Source of the DNA: Aquilaria yunnanensis
Taxonomy: Eukaryota; Streptophyta; Magnoliopsida; Malvales; Thymelaeaceae
Length of the DNA stretch: 64,000 nt
Reading direction: 5' to 3'
NCBI GenBank assembly: GCA_039654915.1
Contig: CM077599.1
Location: 75,236,001 to 75,300,000, forward strand
This document shows, in pieces, positions 48,478 to 60,030 of the stretch. Under the pieces are notes generated by a model that was not told the origin of the DNA, did not search any database, and was given only the letters and a program-made list of their open reading frames with translations. The position numbers and the translations under genes are program-made. Position 1 is the stretch's first letter; each line of letters begins with the position of its first letter.

Positions 48478-49744
48478 TAGTAAAAAGAAATTAATTTCCT
48501 TTTTACCATTAGAAAGAGAAAATTATCTAGTAATTATATGAATTTTTTCTTCAGCAATTATGCAACAAATACCAAATAATTTGAATTCACTGGTATAATT
48601 GTGGAACGGTTTAATAATTTTTTATTTTTTATCCTTATTTAAGGCAAGATATATATATATTCATGTGGTTGGGTTTAAGTTAAATGGCTCCATATTTATC
48701 AAAGCTCAAACTTAAGCCTTGGTTTTTTGAGAGGCCACTACAAGCAGATGTCTAATTAGGCATATCAGAGAATTTCCAAATTTACCATTCATTATCATAA
48801 CTAATTCCCATTGTGTACTCTACACCAAATTATGTCTTCATCTTCTCCCATTGTTGGCAACGGCTTTCCAACAACAACGTTGTCATTGCAATAGACAAGC
48901 CAATAGGCATAGGTGAATGTTGTGATTCTTCGTCTTTTCTAGATGGGAAACATTGCCTTCCTTGGATCGTGAAACTTCTTCTCTTCCTACCACCACTGCC
49001 ATCATCAGTGGAGGTCTAAATCAGATCTAGGGAATGCACTATCTCTACCACTCCACAATGATCAGGGCCAGTGGTTATATCCCGTAACACCACCTCCATT
49101 TTTCAATCTCGTCCAAGAGTAGTGATAGGAAATGACTTTAGGCCACAATTGTTGATTTCTATACCAAATTTAGGAAATCGATAAACATATTGCATCGTTA
49201 GCAATCCGTCATGCCCACAAACAATTTTGCATGTTGCTTTAGACATTTTTACATATTTTTCATATAGTTTTACAAATCCTTTCAAACACTTTTGCTTATT
49301 AATTTAGGTACATTAATTTGTCTTTATATTAGTTTAGACACATTTGCATATTTATTCGGACATTTTTTATTTATTCATTCAAATATTTTTATTTATTGCT
49401 TTAGATAATTTTAGTTTTTAAGATAATTATCTCAATATTACTCTAGACACTTTTAGTTTTACATATGATGCAAGGATTTTACATATTATTTTAGGCACTT
49501 CACTTATTGCTTCAGATGTTTTTATTCTGAAGAAAATAAATTATCTGCACAGCATTTCAGACACTTCTACATATTCTTTTAGACATTTTAAAACATTTAC
49601 ATATGTATTTTGAAGAGAAAAAATTATTTACATATTATGTGAAGAAAATAAATGGTCTACATATTGTTTCGGATAGTTTTACATATATCTTCGCACACTT
49701 TTACCCATACCCTCCATCTTGTAAAGGGTGAGAAGAAGTAGCAA
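48478..49744 (+). repeat. Unnamed repeat family, copy 1 ('A')
   Basis: It shares long blocks with copy 2: AATAATTTGAATTCACTGGT (48577 and 50610), GGGTTTAAGTTA followed by TTTTTTGAGAGGC, and CCTTC.TTGGATC/ATC with the GATCAGGGCCAGTGGTTATAT region (49061). The distal part (49240-49700) is a run of degenerate subrepeats of about 30 bp around TTTAGACACTTTTACATATT. No protein domain. It could be a non-autonomous DNA element, but I cannot identify the termini. Confidence 0.7.
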
Positions 49745-50516
49745 TGTGTGCAAGTTGTCGGAATGGGTAGAAGAGCATTGGGAGGTGAAGTTACAAAGGG
49801 AATTAGTAATGGGGAAGAGATAACAATGAACAAAAAGAAGACAAATGGTGGACTTATTTTGAATGGAAAGGATGTAGAAGGAGGCATGATAGTGGCTAGT
49901 GAAGGTGAGAGATTGGTGGACAGTTTACAGAGTAAGCAATGACTTACACAAGAAATGAAAGAAATGAGAGGCAAGGAGGCAAGGAAGCTTGGCGGTGATA
50001 AGGAGAGGTGAGGCAACGAGGACATTGGTGGTGGTAAAAGCATCCAAGGGTAGGTTAAGGTTTCTCAACCTCTTGTTGGTTTGGGCTGGGTTAATTTTTT
50101 TGATAGGCTTGACAAATGTGGTGCTTCTATTGGGCATGTTTGTGATGATGTTGTTGGTAGGCTTAAGAAAGAATTTCAAATTGGGTCCAAATCCCTATTT
50201 ATTAATGGGTTTGAATGGTCTAGTGTGCCTTCCAATGCTAGTGTGGGGATTAATTATTTGTTGGATACTCCTTACTTCTATTACCATTCTTATAGGCTGC
50301 CCCCAGACGCTGAAGTCTCTCAGGTAAAGTGCAGGTATTGATCCAAGTTTGTTCCCTTTGGTATAGTCCATCTTCACTTCTATAGAGCTCTTCATTCCTT
50401 GTGCTCTGGCCATAGTTTCTCACTAGTACTGTATTGCTTTAGCTCATACTCATGCAACCTCTTTTTCACTTGGTCTCTTGATATCCTTTATCTTGCTTCT
50501 GTGTATAAAAAAAAAA
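49745..50516 (+). mobile_element. LINE-like fragment, copy 1
   Basis: It matches 55010-56330 (ATGTGTGCAAGTTGTC, GGTGAGGCA, GGGTTTGA.TGG.C, ATTTCAAATTGGGT blocks) and ends in an A run at 50507-50516, after TTGCTTCTGTGTAT, a typical LINE 3' end. Open frames (50081-50341) have no domain that I recognise. It lies between repeat copies 1 and 2. Confidence 0.5.
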
Positions 50517-53160
50517 GTAAAATGAAATTTATTTTTTTACCATTAGATAAAGAAAAATATTTAATAATCATGTGTTTTTTAATCATAATTACCAAACTAA
50601 CAAATAGTGAATAATTTGAATTCACTGGTATAATCGTAAAATAGTTTAATATTTTTTTATTATGGGTAAACAAAACCAATCGTTCTTGAATTGAAACCCA
50701 TGTTTTAGATTCATCCCAAAACTAAAAAATCTTACACTATTTATCATTTAACTATGAAAATGTTACACTAGTCATCCTACCATTAACTGTAACCATTAAA
50801 ATGAATGGTAAAAAATGTAAAGAACTAGTTTTAACCCTTGAAAACCTTTCATTTGTCATAAAAACCTTAAAACTTTTACATCTTACAATAGAAACACCTT
50901 CTCCTAACCGCTCTCCCTCCTCTATGACCACTGTCATCCTTTGCTTTACCCATTCAATTTTTACATCCTCTGTCATTGATTCTAAGCCGACCTCCCCATT
51001 TGTGAGCTCACCTTTTTTTTTTCCTCCCAGCTTGTCAATAGTCGTCTCCTTCCGATGGTGCGTAGTTGGCACCTTCTAGCAGTAAACGATCATCTTCATC
51101 TAGTGGAGCATGATTGTCAATTGTCATATTTTTTCGACAGTGTATGATTGAAGAGAAATGATGATGTTAGAGCATGATTGAAGGGAGATGTTTAGGTGGG
51201 ATTGAAGGGAAATGATGATAAAGGACAGTGATGGGCAAGATCAGAACACGATGGGAGAGTGCTATAGAAGAGGACGCTTAATTGATGGGAGAATGCGATG
51301 AGATGGAAACAAAAAACTGTGACAAAAGATGATGATTAAAGATGGCGATTGGTGAGGAAAAAAGCCGCATTCTAGCCTCAAGGGTTTTAGCCTTTGTTCC
51401 CCTTTCTCCATTGATTAATTATCAACGGTGGCTATGACATAGGATGTTGGTGGCGGGATAGGCACATGATGGTGGTAGATCAACGCCTGCCATAGCAGAG
51501 GTGAAGGTCATGAGGGGTGAAAGAACGAAAGTGAAGATCATCATAGGATGATGGTCTTATTCTAAGATTTAAATGTTTTGAGCTTTTCTATGATAAGTGG
51601 AAGATTTTCAAGGGTTAAAAAAGGTTTTTTTTATACTTTTTTCCATCCATTTTAACTATTGCAGTTAACAATAGGATGATTGGTGTAACGTTTTATTGTT
51701 TTGTGATGAATCTAAAGCATGAGTCTTAGTTCAAGGACGACGAGTACCATTTACCTTTTTATTATTTATCTTTATTCAAGGGAAGATATAGTTTTTTTCG
51801 TGTCATTGGGTTTAAGTTAGATGTTTTCATACGGTATCTAAGCTAAAGCTTAAGCTTTGATTTTTTGAGAGGCTGCTGGGAATAGATGTGTAATTAGACA
51901 TATCAAAGAATTTTTAAACTTACCCTTCACTATCATAATTAATTCTCATTATGTGCCCTACATCAAATCAATCTTCTCTAACCACTAGTAGTGGCATTTC
52001 CAAAACATGAACCTTCATTTTTCTCGACTGCCACCGCTTTTAATGACTTGCGATGACAAAGTTGTCATTGCACTAGAGAAGCCAATAGATCTAGGCGATT
52101 GTCGTGATTCTTTATCTTCTCTAGATCTAAAATGTTGCCTTCCCTGAATCATGAACATTTTTCTCTTCCTGCCACTGGTGCCACCATTAGGGAACATCTA
52201 GATCAGACCTAGGGAATGTGCTGCCTTCGCTGCCTAATAATGATCAAGGCCACTGGTTATATCCCTCAGCACTGCCTCTACTGTTCAATCTTGTTCAAGA
52301 CCAGTGGTAACCATCAGAAATGACTTTAGGCCATGCTTGCTAATTTATATACCAAATTCAAGGAACTGATGGAAAGATTGCTTCATTAGTGATTTATCAT
52401 GCCCAAAAACCAATTTTATATATTATTTTAGATACTTTTAGATATTTCTTCATATTGTTTTACAAATTCATTTAAACACTTATACTTATTAATTTAGATA
52501 TATTTATTTGTCTACATATTGATTTAGACATATTTACATATTTATTCAGACACTTTTATCTATTCATTTAAATATTTTTACTTATTGGTTCAGATAATTT
52601 TGTCTTTGAAGATAATTATCTCCATATTACTATAGACACTTTTAGTTTTACTATTATATCAGAGTTTTACATATTATTTTAGACATTTTACTTATCGCCT
52701 CAGACATTTTTATTTCTGAAGAAAATAAATTATCTGCATATTATTTTAGACAATTTTACATATTCTTCAGACACTTCTATATATTTGTTTAGGTACTTTA
52801 ACAGTTTTACGCATCTCTTTTGAAAAGAACAAATTGTTTGCATATTACCTAAAGAAAACAAATTGTATGCATATTGTTTTAGATAGTTTTATATATTTCT
52901 TCATATACTTTTACCAATTTCCTCCATCCCATAAAGGATGAAATATTTCATTGGATATGAAATTAAGGTGTAAGTAATTTATGATATTTTTAAAAAAAAA
53001 TTTCCAATAAAGTAGAATTAAAAAATATTTCTTTTGGGGTTTTGTGCAACTGGAGACTTTAAATAACAATTAAAAAAGAAGATATATCTTTTTGAGTTTT
53101 TTATGGTGAGAGTTCAAATGATGATTAAAAAAAAAAGGTTCCTTATTGGGTTTTATGAGA
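50517..53160 (+). repeat. Unnamed repeat family, copy 2 ('A' plus 'C'), split by a MULE
   Basis: 50517-50653 and 51766-52925 align with copy 1 in order. The tail 52925-53160 ('C': AAAGGATGAAA, GTAAGTAATTTATGAT...) aligns with 56990-57235. The MULE-like element 50664-51755 sits inside. The degenerate approx. 30-bp subrepeats occupy 52430-52920. Confidence 0.7.
50664..51755. mobile_element. MULE-like element with perfect 10-bp target duplication, 1092 bp
   Basis: TTTTTATTAT flanks both sides (50654-50663, 51756-51765). The ends GGGTAAACAAAACC and (reversed) GGTAAATGGTACTCG open long inverted repeats that belong to the same family as 33025-35723. The interior is C/T-rich on one side and G/A-rich on the other, with no transposase. 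Copy 1 of the surrounding repeat (about 48618-48634) shows the unoccupied site. Confidence 0.85.
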
Positions 53161-54479
53161 TAAGAGTTTAAATAAGGTGGTAAGCTAAAAAAAACATACA
53201 TTTTATCCTTATTGGGACGAAGGGCCATTTGTTTAGAAACTTACGTATCTTATATTTGACACTTCTGTAGCTTGCTTCACGCTCAATTTGGTGGCGTAGA
53301 CAAGGAATTAGTGAACTAGTAGTGGCTTGGAGTGACAGCCACCGAGGCAAATGGGAGGTGAACAAATTTAATTTCTCATTTTATCACATGGCCATGAATT
53401 TTTGGTGCTTATAATTATGGCAATAAGTATTAATTATTTTTAAAGGTATTTAGAATATTCAATCGACTAATACCTTAAAATTTTTACTTTTTCACTATTT
53501 TTATTGCCACATGAGAATGCTAATAATTAATTTTTTAGTACTTTTCAAACATTGATAGCACACTTAAAAATACGGGATCAAATCAAAATTTATTAAAAAT
53601 ATAGACTATATTATAATTGTGAAGTAAACACTAAAATATGATAATAAAATAAATTGGTTGTGATGGGTCACAAAACATAAAAATAATACAAAAATAATTA
53701 TGAGACGGCTAAATATTGATTTTTGCGATGGGAGGTAGGAAATATAACAATTCCATTTACGTGAATTATAGTTTAGAAGAGTCAATATTAACATCTGATT
53801 TTTAAGACGTGAATCACGTGGGGCCAATATTCTAGTGCTATTGAAAGTGAACGTTGATCTGACCATTGTGAGAATTTTTTATTCTTATACCAACGATATT
53901 CGTGTTTTTACCTTGCTTGTCTAGTCTTATTCAACGAATTATTTTTAATTTTATTAGATTTTTTTACTTTAACTTATATACCTACTGGAAATTATAGAAG
54001 TCAAACAAAAATTTTCTAAAATAATTTTGAAAAAAATAAGTATTTTGTATAAATTTTATATTTCTAAGTTAGGCATGCAAAAAGTTTTTAAAAAATAAAT
54101 TCATTCATAAGAAAATTTTATTCAAGTGCTTGTTAAGTAGATATAATTTGAATTTTCAAATGATATTGATTTTGAATAAAACAACAGAAAAATGAAAATA
54201 ATAAATTTGTAATGTGCTTCATATAAATTAAATACAATAGTTTATTAAAGGATTTAAAAGTTACTAGTTAAAAACAATCAGTAAATGTTTGAATCCTTTC
54301 TTATGTATTTCCAATTATGACATAATACGTGAATGAATCTTAACCAGTGACAATGGAATTGTAAAGCACTAGCTTCTCTTTAAAAATTACTTAGAGATGA
54401 GATTTGATGTTGAAATTTTTATTTCTATCAAGAAAAAAAATCTTTCTTTCTACAATTTAAGTGGGGGAAGTGTGAGGAT
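53161..54479. other. Intergenic, nothing recognisable
   Basis: AT-rich. A small open frame at 53168-53365 on the - strand resembles nothing I know. No repeat pairs found. Confidence 0.45.
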
Positions 54480-55211
54480 GTAATCTTTGTAATCGAATTT
54501 GGGTGTAGAAACCAGGGTGAATTGATATAAGAGGAGAGGGCATGGATTGGTTCACTATCAATTGGAGAAATTCCATTGGATTTTCAACGGAAGAGCTATG
54601 CAACAGCAACGAAACAACAAAGTTTAGATGGCAGAATGTTATTTTTTGGATTAAAAAGCAAGATTCTTGGATGAATTTTGGAATTGGTGGAGACTAGAAA
54701 GGCTAATTGATCATGAATCATTTTTCTTGAAGAAAGGAATTCAAATAGGTGAAAGTGATTTTTTTCAATTGGTGGGTACCCTTTCTAGTGACAAATTGAT
54801 TGAATTTAACAATATTCATGCCAGGGGCTTGAATTTGGAAGGTTTTTGCTGGTTTCAAAATCTCAACAATGCGACCTAAGGGTGGTATGGTAAGGAAAAG
54901 ACTTCAAATGGAAATGAAAAGGAGTTGCAAGATGGCCCTGCCTTGAGCGGCCAAGACATAGAGGATGTACTAGCAGTTTTGGAAGTAGTGAGACATGTGT
55001 TTGGATAGTGACGATGTGTGCAAGTTGTCAAAAACGGTATGGGAGAAGTGGGGCGTAAAGTTTACAAAGGTGACTAACAATAGGGAGGAGATAACAACAA
55101 ATGGAAAGAAGACAAATGGTTGACCTATTTTCAATGACGAGGATGCAATAGGAGGTGTAGCAATGGCTAGTAAAGGTGCGAGGCCAACGCACACTTAGTA
55201 GATTAAGCAAC

Positions 55212-55347
55212 TGATACGAGCCAACCTACACACCCTTGGATAGAACATATCCCCAAAAGCTAGCTTGCTAAGGTGAGGGTGCCCAAGGCTATATAAGTAC
55301 CTACAAGCCTTCTTTTGGATGCCATGTGGGATTTTTGGCTCGTATCA
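55212..55347 (-). repeat. TRIM 3' LTR
   Basis: TGATACGAGCC...GGCTCGTATCA: the termini form an 11-bp inverted repeat. Confidence 0.85.
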
Positions 55348-55744
55348 TTCCACCAAGCTTCCATTACTAACTTCCCGATAACTACACTCTAGGTGGCTTC
55401 ACTCTATTCATAGGTAGGCTTTTCCTCTATCTAGGAAGCTTTACTCTTCTTTAGGTAGCCGTTTCCGTAGGTAGCTCCCTCCATATGATATGACTTTATG
55501 CTAGCTTTGGACTAGCTTTGAACGAACACTGCAATTCTAGCATCATCATTCATGCTTGAACATTTGTAATAAAGAGCTTAATGGCATTATGATGTGTTCA
55601 ATGGCCCCATGCCCATTGGACCCACTTGGTTTGGTCACAAAACAATGGTCCTATACCTATTGTAACACTTGTCTATGATTCGGCTCATTCGCGTAGCTCA
55701 CAATTGCCTTATACTCTTTAAGAGTAGAGGATTGGATGAAACCA

Positions 55745-55755
55745 CTCTGGTACCA
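55745..55755 (-). promoter_or_regulatory. TRIM primer binding site
   Basis: TGGTACCAGAG on the - strand, two bases from the LTR at 55758. One base differs from the initiator tRNA-Met site TGGTATCAGAG. Confidence 0.8.
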
Positions 55756-55757
55756 CT

Positions 55758-55904
55758 TGATACGAGCCAACTTACACACCATTGGGTAGAATTCATCCTT
55801 AAAAACTAACTTATTAAGGTAAAGGTGCCCAAGGCTATATAAGCACTTACAAAGCCCCTTTTGGAGGCCATGTGATATTTTTGGTTAATAAGGCTTATAT
55901 CAAC
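55758..55904 (-). repeat. TRIM 5' LTR
   Basis: Partner of 55212-55347. Its outer end has diverged (GGCTTATATCA), weakening the terminal palindrome. Confidence 0.85.
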
Positions 55905-56986
55905 AATAGCTTGCACAGGAAGGGAGAGAAAGAGGAGGTGAGGCAGCAAGGATGCTTGGTGATGATGAAGAAGCAGCATAAACAAAAGTGGAAGCATCAC
56001 CATCCGATGGTAGGAGATTTGGACAATCATTGGTGGCAAAGAGGAAGGATGTTGGTGGTAGTTAAAGCATCAGGCTTAAGTTGGGTTAATTTTCTGTTGG
56101 GTTTGATAGGTGTGGTGCTTTTGTTCGGCCCGTTTGTATGCTACTAGTAGGCCTAAGAGAAAATTTCAAATTGGGTTAAAATTCTCATTTTATTAATGGG
56201 TCCAAATGCTTTAGTATGGGTGCCAAAGCTACTGTGGGGATTAATAATTTGTCAGATGCTTCTTACTTAATTTTTCTTGAGGCTCCACTGTTATCTTTAG
56301 GTAAGTCTCGAAGGAGGAGGTGAGTTTGGATTTTGTTGCTAAAAAATCTAAAGAAATTAATAGCATAGAGGTGGCAATAGGTAATAAGAAGGATGATTCT
56401 TATTTAATTTTTCTGGGTGTCCCTTCAATTTTGAAGTCTTTGGAAAAGGCAGGGGAAAAGAAAATTGGGCAATGAAGGGCATTAGTTCTTCAGATGGTGG
56501 GAAGAAGAATATTAGGAGTTTAGAAAGTAGTGTTAATAGCCAAGGAAGCAAAGATACCAACTCTAAGAAGGTGTCTTTTGATGGTTGTGATGAACTAACT
56601 TTTGAAATTTTAGAGAGGATCAACAAGGCTAGGAATCAGTAGGAGAGTTGCAAGAAGACTGTATCATGGCCAAAAGGATTGGTGTTGAAATGTGAACTGA
56701 AAATATTGGAATGAGAAATTAAAGACTAGACTTTTATTTTATTCTTTTTTCTAGGGCAAGATGGTTGTAACTCTTGGGATTAAGGTGTCTAATTATTTGA
56801 AGTTAATAGGGGTTGTATGGCTTTCTAAGGATATGGGATAGTTATTTAGGTTATTTGGGAGATCGACATAATTCTTTATATTCGATGGGAGTTTGTTGGG
56901 GTGTCTTGTTTGAGTACCTCTCTGGAATTGGATTTTTTGTAATTTATTGTTATGAGTGATAGTTTTTTTCTGTTAAAAAAAAACAC

Positions 56987-57238
56987 TCCCTCCCACTACT
57001 AAAGGATGAAACGTTTCTCTAGATACAAAGATTAAAATGTATGTAATTTATGATTTTTTCTTTAATTTTGTTCCTAAAAATAAAATTAAAAAATTTTTCT
57101 TTTTGGATTTTGTATAGTGAAAATTTAAATAATAATCAGAAAAATATTCCTTTTTTGGGTTTTTTGTTGTGAGATTTTAAATAAATATTAAAAAAGAAAA
57201 GATTCCTTGTTGATTTTGTATATTGAGAGTTAAAATGC
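56987..57238 (+). repeat. Unnamed repeat family, 'C' segment, second copy
   Basis: Aligns with 52925-53160: CTCC.ACC-type start, AAAGGATGAAACGTTT, GTAATTTATGATTTTTTC and repeated TTTTTGGGTTTT blocks. It directly follows the A-tail of the LINE-like element. Confidence 0.6.
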
Positions 57239-57466
57239 CACATTCGTCTCATATTATTTGCTCTATTTCAGTTTTTTAATTAAATTTGATTTAAATTTAT
57301 TTATATCATTTATTGTTAATTTTTTTAAAAAAATAATTTTTAAATTATAAGCATCATAGTTTTTAATTATAATTTTTTAAATTTTTTGTCAAATGATAAT
57401 ATAAATAAAGTTAAGTAAAAATTAAGTTAAAAAATTGAAATGAAGAAAACAATATGGTAGGGAGGA
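57239..57466. mobile_element. Stowaway-like MITE, about 228 bp
   Basis: The sequence is a long imperfect palindrome. The left end TTCGTCTCATATTATTTG and right end (reversed) CTCCTCCCTACCATATTG are Tc1/mariner Stowaway-type termini (CTCCCTCCGTCCC consensus), and TA follows the right end at 57467. The left TA is mutated. Confidence 0.6.
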
Positions 57467-58739
57467 GTAAATTTTTTAGAACGGCCGAAAAGAATTTGTT
57501 TGATACTTTTAATTATATAAAAAAAACAATTTAATTGCAGTAGGGCCAAGAAACCTAATAAAAAATTTAGGTCCGAAGTGGGCATTGGCCGTTAGGGTTG
57601 TGACAACTACTTCGGTCTAATTATCGCTCTAATCTAATGATAATTAGCGGGGCTGCTCGAGGTCCCCTTAATTATGGCAACAAATCAAGGACGATCATGA
57701 TTTGGACAATTTGGTATCGATAAGATGCTGCTCAAGTGGAAAAGATAAATTTTTACGAGCAATGGTTTCGGTTTTAAGTAAATAGATTTGTTGAGAATTT
57801 TATCTTTTAAGATTGGTTTAGTCAATTTAATCTGAACAAGTCGGAGTCCAATTGAAACTTTTAGACACAGAAAATCTAGAAAAGAAATTACTTATATTTG
57901 TGAGCCCCTCTTAAATGTAAGAAAAGTTGAGAGTGCCCAGACAAAATAGATTTTGGCCTATTGCCAAATGGGGTTAAATCATTAACTTTTCTTCTTTTTT
58001 CTTTTCAATATTTAGTGCGATGGAGCCAAAAGAAAACAAAAGTGAAAGGCAGTCAATTAAACGTTTTCCAGCACAACAAATTAAGTGGGCGTAAAGTAGA
58101 AGGCAGATGTGTAAGTGGCAGTCAATCGTATGTGATGTCATTTTTGTAATAGCCAATGAGACCGGCATCTGTCCAACTAAGCATCTAATCCACCACTGAT
58201 TCTTTATATAGAACCTTTCATACAAATTAAAATTTGACCAAATTGCCCATAAAGAAAAACTCTCCCCTCCTCCCAAAAACCATACATTATTATTGAATTA
58301 TCACAATCTCTGTCAGACTGTCATTGTCTCCAAATTAAAGTTTTTCAAGTCAATTGTTGCATCCAAATAGCACATTTGCCATTAGGTCATGGGCTCTGGT
58401 TCTCATATTTGTCGCTTGCCTTTGGATCTTATCGTTGCCATTCACCTTTGGATCTCATTGTCGCTGCTTGATTCCAACTTTCGTTGCTTGCCTTTAGATC
58501 ACTTCTATCATCTTTCACCTCTCAAATCTCACCATTGCTACTTGGTTCTTGATCACGCATGATCGTTGCTCTCTCTAGTTTGCACCATTGTTGCTTACCT
58601 CTAGATATGTTGTTATAGCCTCTAGATCCACGGTGGTTAGCCTCAAGATCATGCTAGCCTTTGCCTCCCATTCACCTTGGTTTCTGCCACTCCAACCATC
58701 CGTTAGGCCATTCCTCCATCATTTCTGCCAAAAAACTAT
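57467..58739. other. Intergenic with degenerate tandem repeats
   Basis: No gene. At 58410-58660 the block TTGCCTTTGGATCTCATTG recurs with changes four to five times. It adjoins the inverted repeat copy. Confidence 0.5.
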
Positions 58740-59700
58740 ACTTAGAAACAATCTGCAGAAGTATATAAAATAGTAGGTTAAAGTACATGAAAAAATATGT
58801 AAAAGTATTTGAAACAATATATAGACAATTTGTTTACTTCACACAATATAAAAGTGAAAAAGTGTTTGAAAGCATATGAAAAAGTGTCTCAAGCAAACAT
58901 ATAAAAGTGTTCTGAAGCAATATGCAAACATTTTGTTCTCTTAATTAATAAAGTATCTAAAAAAATTAGTAAAAATGTTTAAATGAATATTAAAAAAAGT
59001 GTCTAAAATAATATGTAAAAGTATGTGGAGTAACATAGATGCAATTTGTTATTTTCAGAAATAAAAGTGTCTAAAACAAAAGTAAAAGCGCCTAAATAAA
59101 TGTGCAAAAGTGTTTGAACTAATTTGCAAACAATTTACTTTTTTAAGAAATAAAAGTGTCTAAGTACAAAGTAAGAATATATGAAGCAATAAGTAAAAGT
59201 ATTTGAACTAAAATAAAAAAAATTAATTCTCTACAAAAATAAAAGTGTCTGAAATAATAAATAAAAGTGTTTAAATGAGTATATAAAAGTTTCTGAACAA
59301 ATATATAAAAGTTTTCTAACCAAAATGTAAAACTGGTTTTTAGATATGACAAATCACCAATGACGCAATCTTTCATTAGTTTCAGAATTTGGTATAGAAA
59401 TCAATGACAGGTGCTTAGATCCTTTTGTGATAGTTATATCCATTCTCAATTGGGATTCAACAGTGGATGCGATGTCATGACATAACCATTGGCCTTGCGG
59501 TGGAGCATCATTCATGTGATGAGCAGGAATCGTCATTGGTAGACGATGGAAGGACTAGGAAAAGAACACGGTTCGTGATCCAATGAAGGCAACTTTTGTC
59601 AGCTCCTCCCACCTTAAAATAACGCCACTTGCGCTAGATATCATTGATTGTTACACACCTCCAAGATTTTGCCGATCATTGCTCATCACAGGAAATGTTG
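58740..59700 (-). repeat. Unnamed repeat family, inverted copy 3
   Basis: Reverse complement of copy 1 region 48945-49700. The subrepeats appear as AAAGTGTCTAAA.AATATGTAAAAG at 58800-59330, then GATTTCTATACCAAATT and GGTTATGTCATGA with a GCCTTCATTGGATCACGAA block (all read on the - strand). The subrepeat number differs from copies 1 and 2. Confidence 0.65.
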
Positions 59701-60030
59701 TTGGAGACGGTGATGACTAGAAAAGATGAAGGTTTGAGAGTGGAGACACATTTGCTAATGATGGGACAAGATAAAGATGCAATTTAGATGAGAGGCATGA
59801 TAGTAATCACTAATCAGCTACATAAGAAAGGGGGTGAATTGGTAACTTTCAATATGCACAATTACACATATGCACACTTTAACCTCACAAATGTGTTTGA
59901 GGGAATGTGTGTAACCTTTTAACTTAATTGAGGATTCTTAAATTGTTCTATATCATCATATGGCTATTACATTAATTGTATATTTTGCGTCTGTCTCTTG
60001 CTGTTCTAACACACACACACACACACATAT
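59701..60030. other. Intergenic; (AC)n microsatellite at 60009-60028
   Basis: No coding sequence. The microsatellite abuts the MULE-like element, which hides any target duplication. Confidence 0.6.

Larger units (their letters stand above)
55212..55904 (-). mobile_element. TRIM (terminal-repeat retrotransposon in miniature), 693 bp
   Basis: Direct terminal repeats of 136 bp (55212-55347) and 147 bp (55758-55904) share TGATACGAGCCAAC and GTGCCCAAGGCTATATAAG. They enclose 410 bp of non-coding DNA. A tRNA-Met-type primer site next to the right repeat sets the orientation. The flanks GCAAC and ACAAT differ by two transitions. The related copy at 49922-49950 lacks the insertion. Confidence 0.85.
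54480..56986 (+). mobile_element. LINE-like element, copy 2, split by a TRIM
   Basis: It shares 55010-56330 with 49745-50330 and ends in an A run at 56977-56985 after a TTTTTTTCTGTT stretch. The upstream open frame (54667-54879, FWNWWRLERLIDHESFF) could be the N-terminal part of an ORF1-like protein, but I do not recognise it. The TRIM at 55212-55904 interrupts it. Confidence 0.45.

Noticed and set aside
49240..49700. CRISPR-like or satellite array
   Set aside because: The approx. 30-bp units are too degenerate and unevenly spaced, and this is a plant genome. They are subrepeats of a dispersed element.
50717..51079. Host gene with Ser/Pro-rich product around 50.8-51.0 kb
   Set aside because: It lies wholly inside the MULE-like element 50664-51755 and shows no known domain. 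The matching region of 33025-35723 does not keep the frame.
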